Shown here one piece after another: positions 16,377 through 24,578 of a DNA stretch of 64,000 bases; position 1 is the stretch's first letter; every line of letters begins with the position of its first letter. The translations under genes and the position numbers were made by a program. Source of the DNA: Hyphomicrobium_A sp963776675 (GTDB lineage Bacteria > Pseudomonadota > Alphaproteobacteria > Rhizobiales > Hyphomicrobiaceae). The notes below the pieces were generated by a model that did no database searches, was not told where the DNA came from, and was given only the letters and a program-made list of their open reading frames with translations. The stretch covers positions 1 through 64,000 of the forward strand of contig CAVZNR010000030.1 in the NCBI GenBank assembly GCA_963776675.1. The letters run 5' to 3'.

Positions 16377-16505
16377 ATGGACGCCAAGTCCCTACTCGTC
16401 ATCGTTCTGGTCGCGGCCGTGGCCGTGCTCGGCTATCTCTATTACCAAAGCCAGCAGACGAGCGTGAAGATCGACGTCCCCGGCGTCAAAATCGAGGCCA
16501 ACTAG
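16377..16505 (+). CDS. 42-residue single-pass membrane protein
   Basis: A very short gene with a clear AGGAG ribosome-binding sequence six bases before the ATG at 16377. The product opens MDAKSLLVIVLVAAVAVLGY, one hydrophobic helix. A short polar tail (YYQSQQTSVKIDVPGVKIEAN in two parts) would lie in the periplasm or cytosol. Small one-helix proteins with this kind of VKIDVPG tail occur in Hyphomicrobiales, but no role is known. It lies 131 bases upstream of the type III polyketide synthase. Confidence 0.6.
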   Translation: MDAKSLLVIVLVAAVAVLGYLYYQSQQTSVKIDVPGVKIEAN

Positions 16506-16636
16506 CCCCGCAGGGGGCTGGACGCGCAGGCCGCCGGCTGCCCCATGCCACATATGGCATGGCGCTGCGCGTCGGCGTGCACTACGATCATGCCCACGGC
16601 GCCTCCGGGGAGTAGAGTTCCGGCGACACGAGGATC

Positions 16637-17767
16637 ATGGCGACACCCGCCGATATTCCAGCCGACATCCTGGCTGCCGCGCGCGAGCGCAGGCCGGCGA
16701 AGGCAGCCCCGCCGACGGTAGAGATCGCCGCGGTCGCGACGGCCGTTCCGCAGCACGTGGTCACGCAGGAGGACGCGAAGTTCCGCGCCCAGAAGGTCTA
16801 TCCGCAATACGCCCGCCTCGAGGCGCTCTACACCAACACCGGAATCGACACGCGCTACTCCGTCGAGCCGGTGCCGTGGCACCTCACGACGCACACGTGG
16901 GAAGAGCGCACCAGCTCCTATCAGCGCAACGCGCTGGAGCTCTTGGAGACGGTTGCGACGCAGGCGGTGGCCGAAGCAGGCCTCAGCCTGCGCGACATCG
17001 ACACCATCGTCACCAACACCATCACCGGGCTGTCGATACCCAGTCTCGAGGCGCGGCTCATGAACCGCTTGGGCTTCCGCCCCGACGTGGAGCGGCTGCC
17101 GATCTTCGGACTGGGCTGCGGCGGCGGCGTCGCCGGCCTTGCCCGCGCCACCCGCATGGCCGAGGCGCGCCCCGGGTCCAATGTGCTGTTCCTCACCGTC
17201 GACCTGTGCTCGCTGTGCCTGCGCGTCAACGATCCGAGCCTGGCCATGTTCGTCTCCGCGGCGCTGTTCGGCGACGGTGCTGCCGGCGTGGTCCTGCAAA
17301 GCCGCGCGGGCGATGCGCCGGGCACGGTCACGAAGGGCCGCGCGCGCGTCTGCGCCCAAGGCGAGTACTTCTGGTCGAAGACCGAGCACATCATGGGCTG
17401 GGACATTAAGAACGACGGCTTCGGCGTCGTGCTAAGCCCGGAGCTGCCCACCTTGATGCGCGAGCGGCTCGGCGAGGCGCTGTTTCCCTTCCTCAAGCGC
17501 GAGGGGCTGTCGCTCGATGACTTCGACGGCTTCCTGCTGCATCCCGGCGGCAGCAAAGTGCTGGAGACGGCCGAAGAATCCCTAGGGCTGACGCGCGACC
17601 AGATCCGCTACTCCTGGCAGACGCTCAAGCACTTCGGCAACATGTCGTCGGCAACGGCGCTGTTCGTGTTGAAGGCGGCCCTCGCCGACAACGCGCGCGG
17701 GCGCTACCTGCTTGCCGCCTTCGGCCCCGGCTTCTCCGCCTACTTCGTCGTCCTCGAGCTCTATTGA
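16637..17767 (+). CDS. Type III polyketide synthase (chalcone/stilbene synthase-like)
   Basis: A 376-residue thiolase-fold enzyme that condenses acyl-CoA starters with malonyl-CoA units. The catalytic triad is visible: C161 in GLGCGGGVAGLARA, H302 in FLLHPGGSK and N335 in HFGNMSSAT, with spacing typical of chalcone synthases. The C-terminal GPGFSAYFVVLELY is also characteristic. Bacterial relatives with a methyltransferase of the isoprenylcysteine type (Bacillus BpsA/BpsB, Streptomyces SrsA/SrsB) make alkylpyrones or alkylresorcinols. A gene of that methyltransferase type lies at 20787-21302. The product here is inferred to be a phenolic or pyrone lipid. Confidence 0.92.
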   Translation: MATPADIPADILAAARERRPAKAAPPTVEIAAVATAVPQHVVTQEDAKFRAQKVYPQYARLEALYTNTGIDTRYSVEPVPWHLTTHTWEERTSSYQRNALELLETVATQAVAEAGLSLRDIDTIVTNTITGLSIPSLEARLMNRLGFRPDVERLPIFGLGCGGGVAGLARATRMAEARPGSNVLFLTVDLCSLCLRVNDPSLAMFVSAALFGDGAAGVVLQSRAGDAPGTVTKGRARVCAQGEYFWSKTEHIMGWDIKNDGFGVVLSPELPTLMRERLGEALFPFLKREGLSLDDFDGFLLHPGGSKVLETAEESLGLTRDQIRYSWQTLKHFGNMSSATALFVLKAALADNARGRYLLAAFGPGFSAYFVVLELY

Positions 17768-17786
17768 TGCAGGATCTGAGACGGTC

Positions 17787-18486
17787 CTAGGCGACGAGCC
17801 TGTCGACCTTCGCAAATGGACTGAGGGTCAACCAGGTCTTCAAGCTGGCCTCGAGCTTGCGGTCTCCCGTCAGCGTGAGCCTGCCCTCATCCTTGGCCCG
17901 CGAAACGTCCACGTAGCCCATCCAGATCTCGGTCATCGTCCTGAGGTCGGTCGCTATGTAGAGGTCAACGTCAAAGCCGGGATTGACCGAGCACAAATCG
18001 ACGCCGATTTGCCGGCTCGACGAGCAGCCACCAGTTGCGCCGTGCCTCCGGCTGATCTGCGAATATGAACTGGATCGTGCTGCGGTGGCTCGGCATCGGC
18101 TCGGCGTCGATGTTGCGCCGGATGTCCCACATGAGGAGATTGATATCGAGATTTTTCAGGGACGCTTCCGATTCAATCCACCTGTGCCCCCACACTCCGA
18201 CCGCCTCGACGACGGGCTTCAGCTCCTCTCCCGCCGCCGTCAACCGGTACTCGAACACGTCCGTCTCGCCCGGCACTTTTGCGCGCACCAGAAGACCGGC
18301 GCGTTCGAGATCCTTCAGCCGCTTCGACAATAGAGCTGGCGACATCCGGGGCAGACCGCGCCGCAGATCGTTGAAGCGGGTCGAGCCGGCCGCGAGCTCA
18401 CGCAGGAGCACGAGCGTCCACCGCGTGCAAAGGATCTCCGCCGCCATCGCGACGGGACAGAACTGATTATAGCTGCCCTCACTCAT
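17787..18486 (-). pseudogene. HxlR-type winged-helix regulator with SCP2-like C-terminal domain, frameshifted
   Basis: From the ATG at 18484-18486 the first part encodes an HxlR winged helix (CPVAMAAEILCTRWTLVLLR, GLPRMSPALLSKRLKDLERA) plus the start of a second domain (FADQPEARRNWWLLVEP). The frame then runs into nonsense and stops at 17971. The rest of the second domain (DLCSVNPGFDVDLYIATDLR to LSPFAKVDRLVA) continues in another frame to 17787. Dropping one base near 18007 joins them into a roughly 232-residue protein of the expected kind. The gene is either newly broken or carries a sequencing error. It is divergent from the tautomerase at 18680. Confidence 0.85.
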
Positions 18487-18548
18487 GGTCGCTCCTCGGG
18501 TCACGCACCCATCATCTGTTCCAGGCTACGGCGTCCATGGGATCGCGA

Positions 18549-18591
18549 CTAGTTCAGTTTCTGTATCGGTGCGATTCAGTTTGTGAACTAG
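18549..18591. promoter_or_regulatory. Candidate operator between HxlR regulator and tautomerase
   Basis: The arms CTAGTTCA (18549-18556) and TGAACTAG (18584-18591) form a perfect interrupted palindrome. The octamer TTCAGTTT is also directly repeated inside it. It lies in the divergent intergenic space and is a natural binding site for the HxlR protein. Confidence 0.5.
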
Positions 18592-18679
18592 CCGTCCGGC
18601 GGTCGTTTGTGAGATCAGCCCGCCCCACGCGGCGGGAGGTTCCGCCAGCGCCTGGCACAGCAAATTGAAAGGAATAGCC

Positions 18680-19021
18680 ATGCCACTCGTCGACATCGAG
18701 CTCATCGAAGGCGTTTTCGATCGAAGCCAGAAGGACGCGATGATCCGCAAAATCACCGACGCCATGGTGGAGATCGAGGGAGAAGCCATGCGTGGTGTCA
18801 CCTGGGTGCGCGTGCACGAGGTGGCGAGCGGCAACTGGGGCATCGGCGGCAAGGGCATGACCGCCGCCGACGTCAAGCAGCTGCAACAGCCAAGGCAAGT
18901 GAAGCATGCCAATGCGTCCGGACGCCGTAACTTGGCGTCGGGAGCCACGCCTCGAAATCATGCTTGCGAGCGCAGAGTCGCTCGTCATCGCCTCATGTCC
19001 CCCGCATCCGCGTCAGGTTGA
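18680..19021 (+). CDS. 4-oxalocrotonate tautomerase family protein (readthrough C terminus)
   Basis: A small tautomerase whose mature N-terminal proline (MPLVDIELIEGVF) would be the catalytic base. The fold covers residues 1-70 and includes ITDAMVEIEGEAMRGVTWVR and GNWGIGGKGMTAADVKQL. Family members end about here. In this copy the frame reads on for about 40 unrelated residues and overlaps the end of the convergent FAD gene. Omitting one C at 18890 would give the ending LQQQGK and a stop at 18902, so a one-base insertion is likely. It is divergent from the HxlR regulator, a common regulator-target pairing. Confidence 0.82.
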   Translation: MPLVDIELIEGVFDRSQKDAMIRKITDAMVEIEGEAMRGVTWVRVHEVASGNWGIGGKGMTAADVKQLQQPRQVKHANASGRRNLASGATPRNHACERRVARHRLMSPASASG

Positions 19022-20087
19022 CCGCCAGCCGCGCGAGCGCCGGCAGCGCGGCCGTCGCGGCGACGGTCAAGGCACGCGCCGCCGCCGACTTGAAGGTTGC
19101 ATCAACCGCGTTCGCCCATAGAAGCTGGGTGCGGGCGCGCGCCAGGAAGTCGGTCTGGAAGCGCTGAGCCGGCACGCCTTCCAGAATCGCGCGCGCCGCC
19201 GCCACGCCCGACCACAGCGCCAGCGACGTGCCATCGCCCGTGAGCGAAGGAATGACGCACAGCTGGTCACCCAGCGCGTAGACGTTGTCCGCGATCGCCG
19301 CTTTGCGCGTGTAGCCGAAGGGGATGCCCGACACGGCAGCGGGCGCGGGCGTAAGGAAGCGCGCGCCCGCGATCAGATCGCCGACCGCAAACGACTTTTT
19401 AGCCAGATTGTCGAGCTGCGCCCGCCAGTCGGCCCCGACGGCGCGCATCGCCTCCGCGTCCATCAGCCAGCACAGCGTCGCGTTGCCGTCCTCGATGGTG
19501 CAGGCGCCGATGTAGCCGCCCTGGTAGCCGACCAGTTGCACGACCCCGGCAAGCGCGCGGGCCGCCTGACCGGACGGTGCGAAGCTGATCTTGTAGGCGG
19601 TCATGCAGCCCTGGCGGCGCGGCCAGCCGCGTACGTTGTGCTTGCCGGTTGCGAGCGCCGCACTGCGGGCCGTGAGCACGCGGCGGCCCATCCTGACGCG
19701 AACGCCATCACCCGCGGGCTCGAGCGCGGTGACGGCTTCGCCCCGGATCATCTCGACCCCTGCCGCTACGGCCTTTGCGATCAGGGCCTCATCGAGCGCG
19801 AGCCGCGACAGACCGGCCGCGGCAAAAGGAAGGTCGGCATGCGCAGCGCGCCCGCCGGTGACGAGCCGCAGCGTCGCAACGCGCGTGGCGCCCATGGCCT
19901 CAACATCGAGGCCGAGATGACCGAGCAGCGCCTGCGCCTCGGTGCTCAGGAAATCGCCGCAGACTTTCAGCGTCGGCGCGCGCGCGCGCTCCACCAGGGC
20001 GACGCGCGCACCGGAACGCGCCAGCTCCAGCGCGCAGGCCGCGCCGGCAAGCCCACCACCGACCGCTATGGTATCGAATTCCGCCAT
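18993..20087 (-). CDS. Geranylgeranyl reductase-family FAD-dependent oxidoreductase
   Basis: A 364-residue flavoprotein of the PHBH/geranylgeranyl reductase group. The N-terminal Rossmann motif is AVGGGLAGAACALELARSG with VALVER closing the FAD site. A second FAD contact is ALGDQLCVIPSLTGDGTSLA (family GD motif) near residue 275. It lies 55 bases after the membrane-protein gene and follows the methyltransferase gene on the same strand, so the three probably form an operon. With the type III PKS nearby, hydroxylation or reduction of the polyketide lipid is a reasonable inference. Substrate cannot be read from the sequence. Confidence 0.87.
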   Translation of the reverse strand: MAEFDTIAVGGGLAGAACALELARSGARVALVERARAPTLKVCGDFLSTEAQALLGHLGLDVEAMGATRVATLRLVTGGRAAHADLPFAAAGLSRLALDEALIAKAVAAGVEMIRGEAVTALEPAGDGVRVRMGRRVLTARSAALATGKHNVRGWPRRQGCMTAYKISFAPSGQAARALAGVVQLVGYQGGYIGACTIEDGNATLCWLMDAEAMRAVGADWRAQLDNLAKKSFAVGDLIAGARFLTPAPAAVSGIPFGYTRKAAIADNVYALGDQLCVIPSLTGDGTSLALWSGVAAARAILEGVPAQRFQTDFLARARTQLLWANAVDATFKSAAARALTVAATAALPALARLAVNLTRMRGT

Positions 20088-20142
20088 GCCCCGATTACGG
20101 CATGGAGACCCCTGCGGCGCAATGAACGGGAGGCCACAGTTT

Positions 20143-20787
20143 CTAAGAGAATGTCGCGCTTTGCCCGCGCCGCGCCATCAGCCGGCCGATGCCGACGAGG
20201 GCCAGATCGAGCACGAGGAATGCCAGCACCAGTCCGGCGATGTTGAGAAGCGAGCGCGGGTATCCGAGCTCGGAAACGTCGAGGAACGGATAGGGGTACC
20301 AGCCGCTCACCGCACCATGCAGCAGCGTCCACAGCGCATAGACCGCCGGATAGCCCAGACAATAGGTGCCGTTGCGCCAGGTCAGACCGCCCTTGCGCAC
20401 GAACAGCAGCCAGTCGAGCACGAACAGCGGCGGCGTCACGTAATGCAGCACGTGCTCGAAGATGCGCGACCATCCAGTCACGTGCCCGAGATCGCTCAGG
20501 AGCAGGTAGTAGACGACGCCGACGACGATGATGTAGCCGGCAATTCCCGTGCGCACGGCCGCTCGGTCGAGGAAGCGGGCAAGCCAAGTCTCAGGCGCAG
20601 CCACGGGCGCGAGCAGCGCTGCGGCGGCCAGCAGGTTGGTGAGGATCGTGAAGAAGCTGAAAAAGTGCAGCGTGCGCGCCGGCAGGTCCGGCCCGAACCC
20701 ATCGAGAACGGCAAACCAGTATTGCATGCCGACCGCAAACAGCGTCACCGCGCCTGCGATGGTCCGGTAGATCGTGATCGCTTGCAT
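20143..20787 (-). CDS. Pr6Pr-type polytopic membrane protein
   Basis: A 214-residue inner-membrane protein with about six hydrophobic helices. It starts at the ATG at 20785-20787, which overlaps the stop of the methyltransferase gene (TGATG arrangement), so it is translationally coupled. Pr6Pr-like features are FFSFFTILTNLLAAAALL, LHYVTPPLFVLDWLLFVRKG and GWYPYPFLDVSELGY. Family function is undefined. A longer frame upstream overlaps the methyltransferase and is a shadow. Its place in the methyltransferase-FAD operon suggests a link to lipid modification or export. Confidence 0.83.
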   Translation of the reverse strand: MQAITIYRTIAGAVTLFAVGMQYWFAVLDGFGPDLPARTLHFFSFFTILTNLLAAAALLAPVAAPETWLARFLDRAAVRTGIAGYIIVVGVVYYLLLSDLGHVTGWSRIFEHVLHYVTPPLFVLDWLLFVRKGGLTWRNGTYCLGYPAVYALWTLLHGAVSGWYPYPFLDVSELGYPRSLLNIAGLVLAFLVLDLALVGIGRLMARRGQSATFS

Positions 20788-21302
20788 CACTCGCCACGCC
20801 GCTCCGCGAGTGCCGCATCCTCGATGATGATCTTGTAGTAGAGCACCGCACTCCACACGCAGCCGAAGATCACCGCGATCGACGCGCAGCCGAAGACCAG
20901 CGGCAGCAGAAACGTCTCGGCAATGGTCACGACGTAGTTGGGGTGGCGCAGATAGCGGTAGGGGCCGTCGCGTATCACCGGAGCGTTCTTGAGCATGATG
21001 ATGCGATGCGTCCAGAAGCGCCCCAGCGTGGCGATGACCCAGTAGCGCACCCCCTGCAGCATCAGATACAGGACCGCGAGCGGCCAGATCACCGGCGCCG
21101 ATGCCGGGATCAGCAGGAAGATCGCCGCGACCCACGCCAGATGCGTGATGGCAACGACGGGATAGTACTCGCGCCCCGCCTCGCGGCCGCCGTCGGCGAT
21201 GAGGCGGCCCGTATTGCGCGCCGAATAGAGCTCCTCCAGCGCGCGCTGCAGGAGAATGAGCAGAGCCACAATCTGCGGCGCCCCGAAACTGTGCTCCAGC
21301 AT
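20787..21302 (-). CDS. Isoprenylcysteine carboxyl methyltransferase-family protein (BpsB/SrsB-like)
   Basis: An integral-membrane methyltransferase of the ICMT/PEMT fold, 171 residues from the ATG at 21300-21302 or 183 from an ATG at 21338. The SAM-binding signature is RYLRHPNYVVTIAETFLLP, preceded by LGRFWTHRIIMLKNAPVIRD. In Bacillus and Streptomyces such enzymes O-methylate the products of type III polyketide synthases. It heads a three-gene minus-strand operon with the membrane protein and FAD oxidoreductase. The type III PKS lies 3 kb away on the other strand. Confidence 0.88.
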   Translation of the reverse strand: MLEHSFGAPQIVALLILLQRALEELYSARNTGRLIADGGREAGREYYPVVAITHLAWVAAIFLLIPASAPVIWPLAVLYLMLQGVRYWVIATLGRFWTHRIIMLKNAPVIRDGPYRYLRHPNYVVTIAETFLLPLVFGCASIAVIFGCVWSAVLYYKIIIEDAALAERRGE

Positions 21303-21401
21303 GGCGTCCCCGGGGTGGACCGAATCGAACGTGCGCACACGAGCGCGGCGAGGCCCGAGTATGCGTTATTCAGGCGCGCGCGCAACGCCGGTGCGGGATC
21401 C

Positions 21402-21590
21402 TCACAGCCCTTGGCGATCGCGGGCGGTGGGCTTGCGAACGTTGATCCGCGCCACAGCCGGCCGCTGAACCCGCCGCGGCGCCGCCTTGGCCTGCGCCGT
21501 CTCGGGCCCAGGCCTCTTTGTCTTGGGCACACCCTCCCCACTCGTGCGCCGGGCGGTCTCGTTCCGCGACGGCCGCTTTTTATCGCTCAT
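21402..21590 (-). CDS. Small basic protein
   Basis: A 62-residue, highly basic, proline-rich protein (MSDKKRPSRNETARRTSGEG start, PRRVQRPAVARINVRKP near the end). The ATG at 21588-21590 has a strong AAGGAG ribosome-binding sequence nine bases upstream, which supports translation. It is probably disordered and may bind nucleic acid. No family recognised. It sits upstream of the methyltransferase operon on the same strand and back-to-back with the HAD hydrolase. Confidence 0.55.
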   Translation of the reverse strand: MSDKKRPSRNETARRTSGEGVPKTKRPGPETAQAKAAPRRVQRPAVARINVRKPTARDRQGL

Positions 21591-21679
21591 GGCAACCTCT
21601 CCTTGGCTTTCCTCAGGTGAGAACGTATGAGGCGCCCTTGCAGTTCACGCCTCGCCGCCGAAAGGTCACACCCGCCCCG

Positions 21680-22558
21680 ATGAGCGCCCGTCCCGTCCCG
21701 CCTCCCATTCTGGATCATGCCGGCCCGCTGCTCGCCCGCTACGACGTGCTTTTTTGCGACGTCTGGGGCGTGATCCACGACGGGCACCATGCCTTCATCG
21801 AGGCGTGCGACGCGCTGCAACGCTTCCGCCGGGGCGGCGGCACGGTGATCCTCGTCTCCAACGCGCCGGTGCCGAAAGAGCGCGTGGCCGCCATGCTGGA
21901 TCTGCGTGCGGTTCCCCACGACGCCTACGACGACATCGTCGCCTCCGGCGAGATCGCGCTGGCACACATCGTCGAGAAGGGCTACGCGCGGCTCTACGCC
22001 ATCGGACCCACCGATCGCGACGCCGCCACCTTCGCCCGGCTCCCGTCGCGTCCCGTGGCGCTCGACGAGGCGCAGGCGATCCTGTGCACCGGGCTCAACG
22101 ACGACCGCACCGAGACCGCCGACGACTACCGGGAGGTGCTGCAGCGCGCCCGTGCGCTTAGCCTGCCGCTCGTGTGCGCCAACCCCGATCTCGTCGTCGA
22201 CGTGGGCGGGCGGCAGTACATCTGCGCCGGCGCCATCGCCGACCTCTACGAGCGCATGGACGGCGCGGTGTTCTGGGCCGGCAAACCGCACGCCAATGCC
22301 TACGACGCCGCCCAGCGGGCTGCCGAGGCGGTCCGCGGCGCCCCCGTCGGGCGGTCCCGCATTCTCGCCGTCGGCAACTCGCTGCGCACCGATCTGAAGG
22401 GCGCCGAGGCGGCCGGGATCGACGCCATCTTCGTCGCCTCGGGCATTCATCGCGACGAGACGATGGGGTCGGGGGCGCTATCGCCGGAAAAGCTGGCCGT
22501 CCTTTTCGCCCCCCCGGCGCCGCCGGCACTGGCGGTCATGGGCAAGCTCGCCTGGTGA
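21680..22558 (+). CDS. HAD-superfamily hydrolase (TIGR01459-like, class IIA)
   Basis: A 292-residue class IIA HAD phosphatase. The nucleophile motif is VLFCDVWGVIHDG (DxWG form), motif 2 is ILVSNAP, and the C-terminal motif is WAGKPHANAYD with the acidic AVGNSLRTDLKGAEAAGID. The ATG at 21680 (MSARPVPPPILDHAG) fits the family; the upstream 54 codons of open frame do not. Members of this alphaproteobacterial subgroup have unproven substrates, perhaps sugar phosphates. No operon partner. Confidence 0.9.
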   Translation: MSARPVPPPILDHAGPLLARYDVLFCDVWGVIHDGHHAFIEACDALQRFRRGGGTVILVSNAPVPKERVAAMLDLRAVPHDAYDDIVASGEIALAHIVEKGYARLYAIGPTDRDAATFARLPSRPVALDEAQAILCTGLNDDRTETADDYREVLQRARALSLPLVCANPDLVVDVGGRQYICAGAIADLYERMDGAVFWAGKPHANAYDAAQRAAEAVRGAPVGRSRILAVGNSLRTDLKGAEAAGIDAIFVASGIHRDETMGSGALSPEKLAVLFAPPAPPALAVMGKLAW

Positions 22559-22636
22559 GCCGTACGCGTCCCATTGCGGACTGCCCAGCGGCCAGCTAGA
22601 TTCGCGTCCTGGACAGGATCTGGGGGGAAGACATCC

Positions 22637-22972
22637 ATGCAGCGCAGCGTCGCTCTCGCTCTGGCGGGCAGCCTTCTGTTTGCCGGCTTCACGCCGGCCC
22701 TTGCCGACGACACCGGCCTTGCCTACTCGCACACCCTGCGCAAGGAGCGCGGGCGGACGTGCATGGCCGACCACTGGCATTCGGGCTCGGGCGAGGGCCG
22801 CACCAAGGCTGCCGCGCGCAACGCCGCGATCCGCTCGTGGGCCGATTTCACAAACTTCGAGTACGGCACCGTGTGGGCGCACTTCTCTTTGGCGGCGAGC
22901 CCGCAGACCCGCTACACGAAGGCATCCAAAGGTTGGAGTGCGGCCATCGACGCGCGTCCCTGCAAGCGCTAG
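22637..22972 (+). CDS. Secreted hypothetical protein
   Basis: A 111-residue protein with a clean signal peptide (MQRSVALALAGSLLFAGFTP, cleavage after ALA). The start is supported by GGGGGGAAG upstream of the ATG at 22637. The mature part contains GSGEGRTKAAARNAAIRSWA and a conserved-looking WADFTNFEYGTVWAHF, with one cysteine near each end (RTCMAD and RPCKR) that could form a disulphide. Similar small periplasmic proteins are common in Hyphomicrobiales. No function is known. Confidence 0.7.
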   Translation: MQRSVALALAGSLLFAGFTPALADDTGLAYSHTLRKERGRTCMADHWHSGSGEGRTKAAARNAAIRSWADFTNFEYGTVWAHFSLAASPQTRYTKASKGWSAAIDARPCKR

Positions 22973-23204
22973 CGCACGCCTGCACAACGGATTCTTCAAC
23001 GGCATTTACCACTCGGTTACCATAACCGGGTGATGCTGGGGTCATGACGAGTTGAGCCCCGGTGAGTTGGGACCAATCCTCCAACACACGTGTCGTTTAA
23101 GTTCGCGAACTGTCCCGTTACCCACGGAACAGCGTGAGTCCGCGTACCTGCGATATCCCTGGGCAGTCCGAAGCGTAATGGCTCCTCAGAGAGGAAACAT
23201 CCCA

Positions 23205-23504
23205 ATGATCGCAGTGTTCAAGACCCTGAAGTCCCAGAAGTCCCGCAGCGTGCTGGCTGCGACGATCGCCCTGGGCGCCGTCATTCTCCCCGCCACCCAG
23301 GCGGGCGCCGTCAGCGCGAGCGTGCGTTATGCCTGCGCCGGCGACTATCTCGCCAACTGCAGCGCCTTCGCGCCCGACAGCGCCGACACCCGCCGCTGCA
23401 TGCGCAGGGTCGGATTGCGGCTGTCGACCGGCTGCCTCAACGCCCTGGTCGCCGCCGGCGAGGTTTCCCGCTCCGTGATCGCACCCCGCTCGGCGAAGCG
23501 CTAA
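23205..23504 (+). CDS. Secreted hypothetical protein
   Basis: A 99-residue protein starting at the ATG at 23205, with GAGGAAAC eight bases upstream. It has a long signal peptide (MIAVFKTLKSQKSRSVLAAT, hydrophobic core IALGAVILP, cleavage after AGA). The mature part has four cysteines in YACAGDYLANCSAFAPDS and RRCMRRVGLRLSTGCL, a pattern seen in small periplasmic alphaproteobacterial proteins. Function is unknown. A hairpin follows 34 bases after the stop. Confidence 0.68.
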   Translation: MIAVFKTLKSQKSRSVLAATIALGAVILPATQAGAVSASVRYACAGDYLANCSAFAPDSADTRRCMRRVGLRLSTGCLNALVAAGEVSRSVIAPRSAKR

Positions 23505-23537
23505 TCTCGCTTCGAGGAGCCGTCTCGGACCAAATTT

Positions 23538-23571
23538 AAGGCCGTCGCGCCCTTGGGCTGCGGCGGCCTTT
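23538..23571 (+). terminator. Candidate terminator hairpin
   Basis: The arms AAGGCCG-T-CGC and GCG-G-CGGCCTT form a stable stem after the secreted-protein gene. The following TCGCGTTTGT is only partly T-rich, so termination is likely but not certain. Confidence 0.4.
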
Positions 23572-23717
23572 CGCGTTTGTAGGGCCTTCCCGGCGGGCCG
23601 GCCCCGGCGCAAAAGCGCCCTTTGTCGCGCTTTGCGGGCCCCCCGCCCCATGGAACCTTGGGGGCCAAGCTGCTAAGGAGCGCACCGACTGCCGATTTGA
23701 CGCCATTTGGAGCCACC

Positions 23718-24146
23718 ATGAGCGACGCCGAAAGCAAGGCCCGGATCGAGACGGCCGCCCTTATCCGCACCTACTACGAGGCCTTCAATGCAGGCGACAG
23801 CGAGGGCATGCTCAACCATCTGACCGATGATGTCATTCACGACGTCAATCAAGGCGAGCGGCGCACCGGCAAGGACAAGTTCCGGGCCTTCAACGCCCGC
23901 ATGACCCACCATTATCGCGAGCGGCTGGAGAACGTCACCGTCATGGTGAGCAAGGACGGGACGCGCGCGGCCGCCGAGTTCAACGTCCACGGCGAGTATC
24001 TCGCGACCGACAGCGGGCTTCCCGAGGCCAACGGGCAGACATATGTCTTGCCCGCCGGTACGTTTTTTGCGATCCGGGACGGGAAAATCGCGCGCGTCAC
24101 CACATATTACAATCTGACCGACTGGATCGCGCAGGTCACTGGCTAA
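23718..24146 (+). CDS. NTF2-like/SnoaL-like ketosteroid isomerase-related protein
   Basis: A 142-residue protein with the cone-shaped NTF2-like fold. Family features are LIRTYYEAFNAGDSEGMLNH, LTDDVIHDVNQGERRTGKD, and the closing FFAIRDGKIARVTTYYNL. Such proteins are small-molecule isomerases or binding proteins; the substrate cannot be named. The ATG at 23718 fits the family start, and the 32 codons upstream do not. It is the first of a row of plus-strand genes leading to panD. Confidence 0.85.
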   Translation: MSDAESKARIETAALIRTYYEAFNAGDSEGMLNHLTDDVIHDVNQGERRTGKDKFRAFNARMTHHYRERLENVTVMVSKDGTRAAAEFNVHGEYLATDSGLPEANGQTYVLPAGTFFAIRDGKIARVTTYYNLTDWIAQVTG

Positions 24147-24179
24147 ACAGCGCGCCGCGAAGGGTTTGGACTGAACGGA

Positions 24180-24554
24180 ATGCTCGTCAAGATACTGAGA
24201 TGCAAGCTGCACCGTGCCACCGTGACCCAGTGCGACCTGCACTACCAGGGCTCGCTGGCGATCGATGCCGACCTGATCCGTGAGGCCGGCTTCCTGGTGA
24301 ACGAGCACATCGAGATCTACAACATCGACAACGGCGAGCGCTTCACCACCTACGTGATCGAAGGCAAGGCCGGGTCGGGCATCATCGGCCTCAACGGCGC
24401 CGCCGCCCGCAAGGCGTGCCTGGGCGACAAGATCATCATCTGCTCGTATGCGCAGATGAGCCCGGAGGAAGCCAAGGCGCACAAGCCGCGCGTCGTCGTG
24501 CTGGGTCCGGACAACAAGATCGAGCGCATCACCTCAACACCCGGCTCTCACTAG
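24180..24554 (+). CDS. panD: Aspartate 1-decarboxylase (pyruvoyl-dependent)
   Basis: PanD converts L-aspartate to beta-alanine for pantothenate and coenzyme A synthesis. The 124-residue proenzyme shows the self-cleavage site G24-S25 in LHYQGSLAID, where Ser25 becomes the pyruvoyl group. It also has HRATVTQCDL upstream, NIDNGERFTTYVIEG and the SGIIGLNGAAARK stretch. Length is normal. It lies 33 bases downstream of the NTF2-like gene and 24 bases before the acetyltransferase. In enterobacteria PanD cleavage is triggered by a GNAT protein (PanM/PanZ), but the neighbour here is a different GNAT type. Confidence 0.93.
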   Translation: MLVKILRCKLHRATVTQCDLHYQGSLAIDADLIREAGFLVNEHIEIYNIDNGERFTTYVIEGKAGSGIIGLNGAAARKACLGDKIIICSYAQMSPEEAKAHKPRVVVLGPDNKIERITSTPGSH

Positions 24555-24578
24555 CCGCGCATTCGCCAGGGGAATTGC

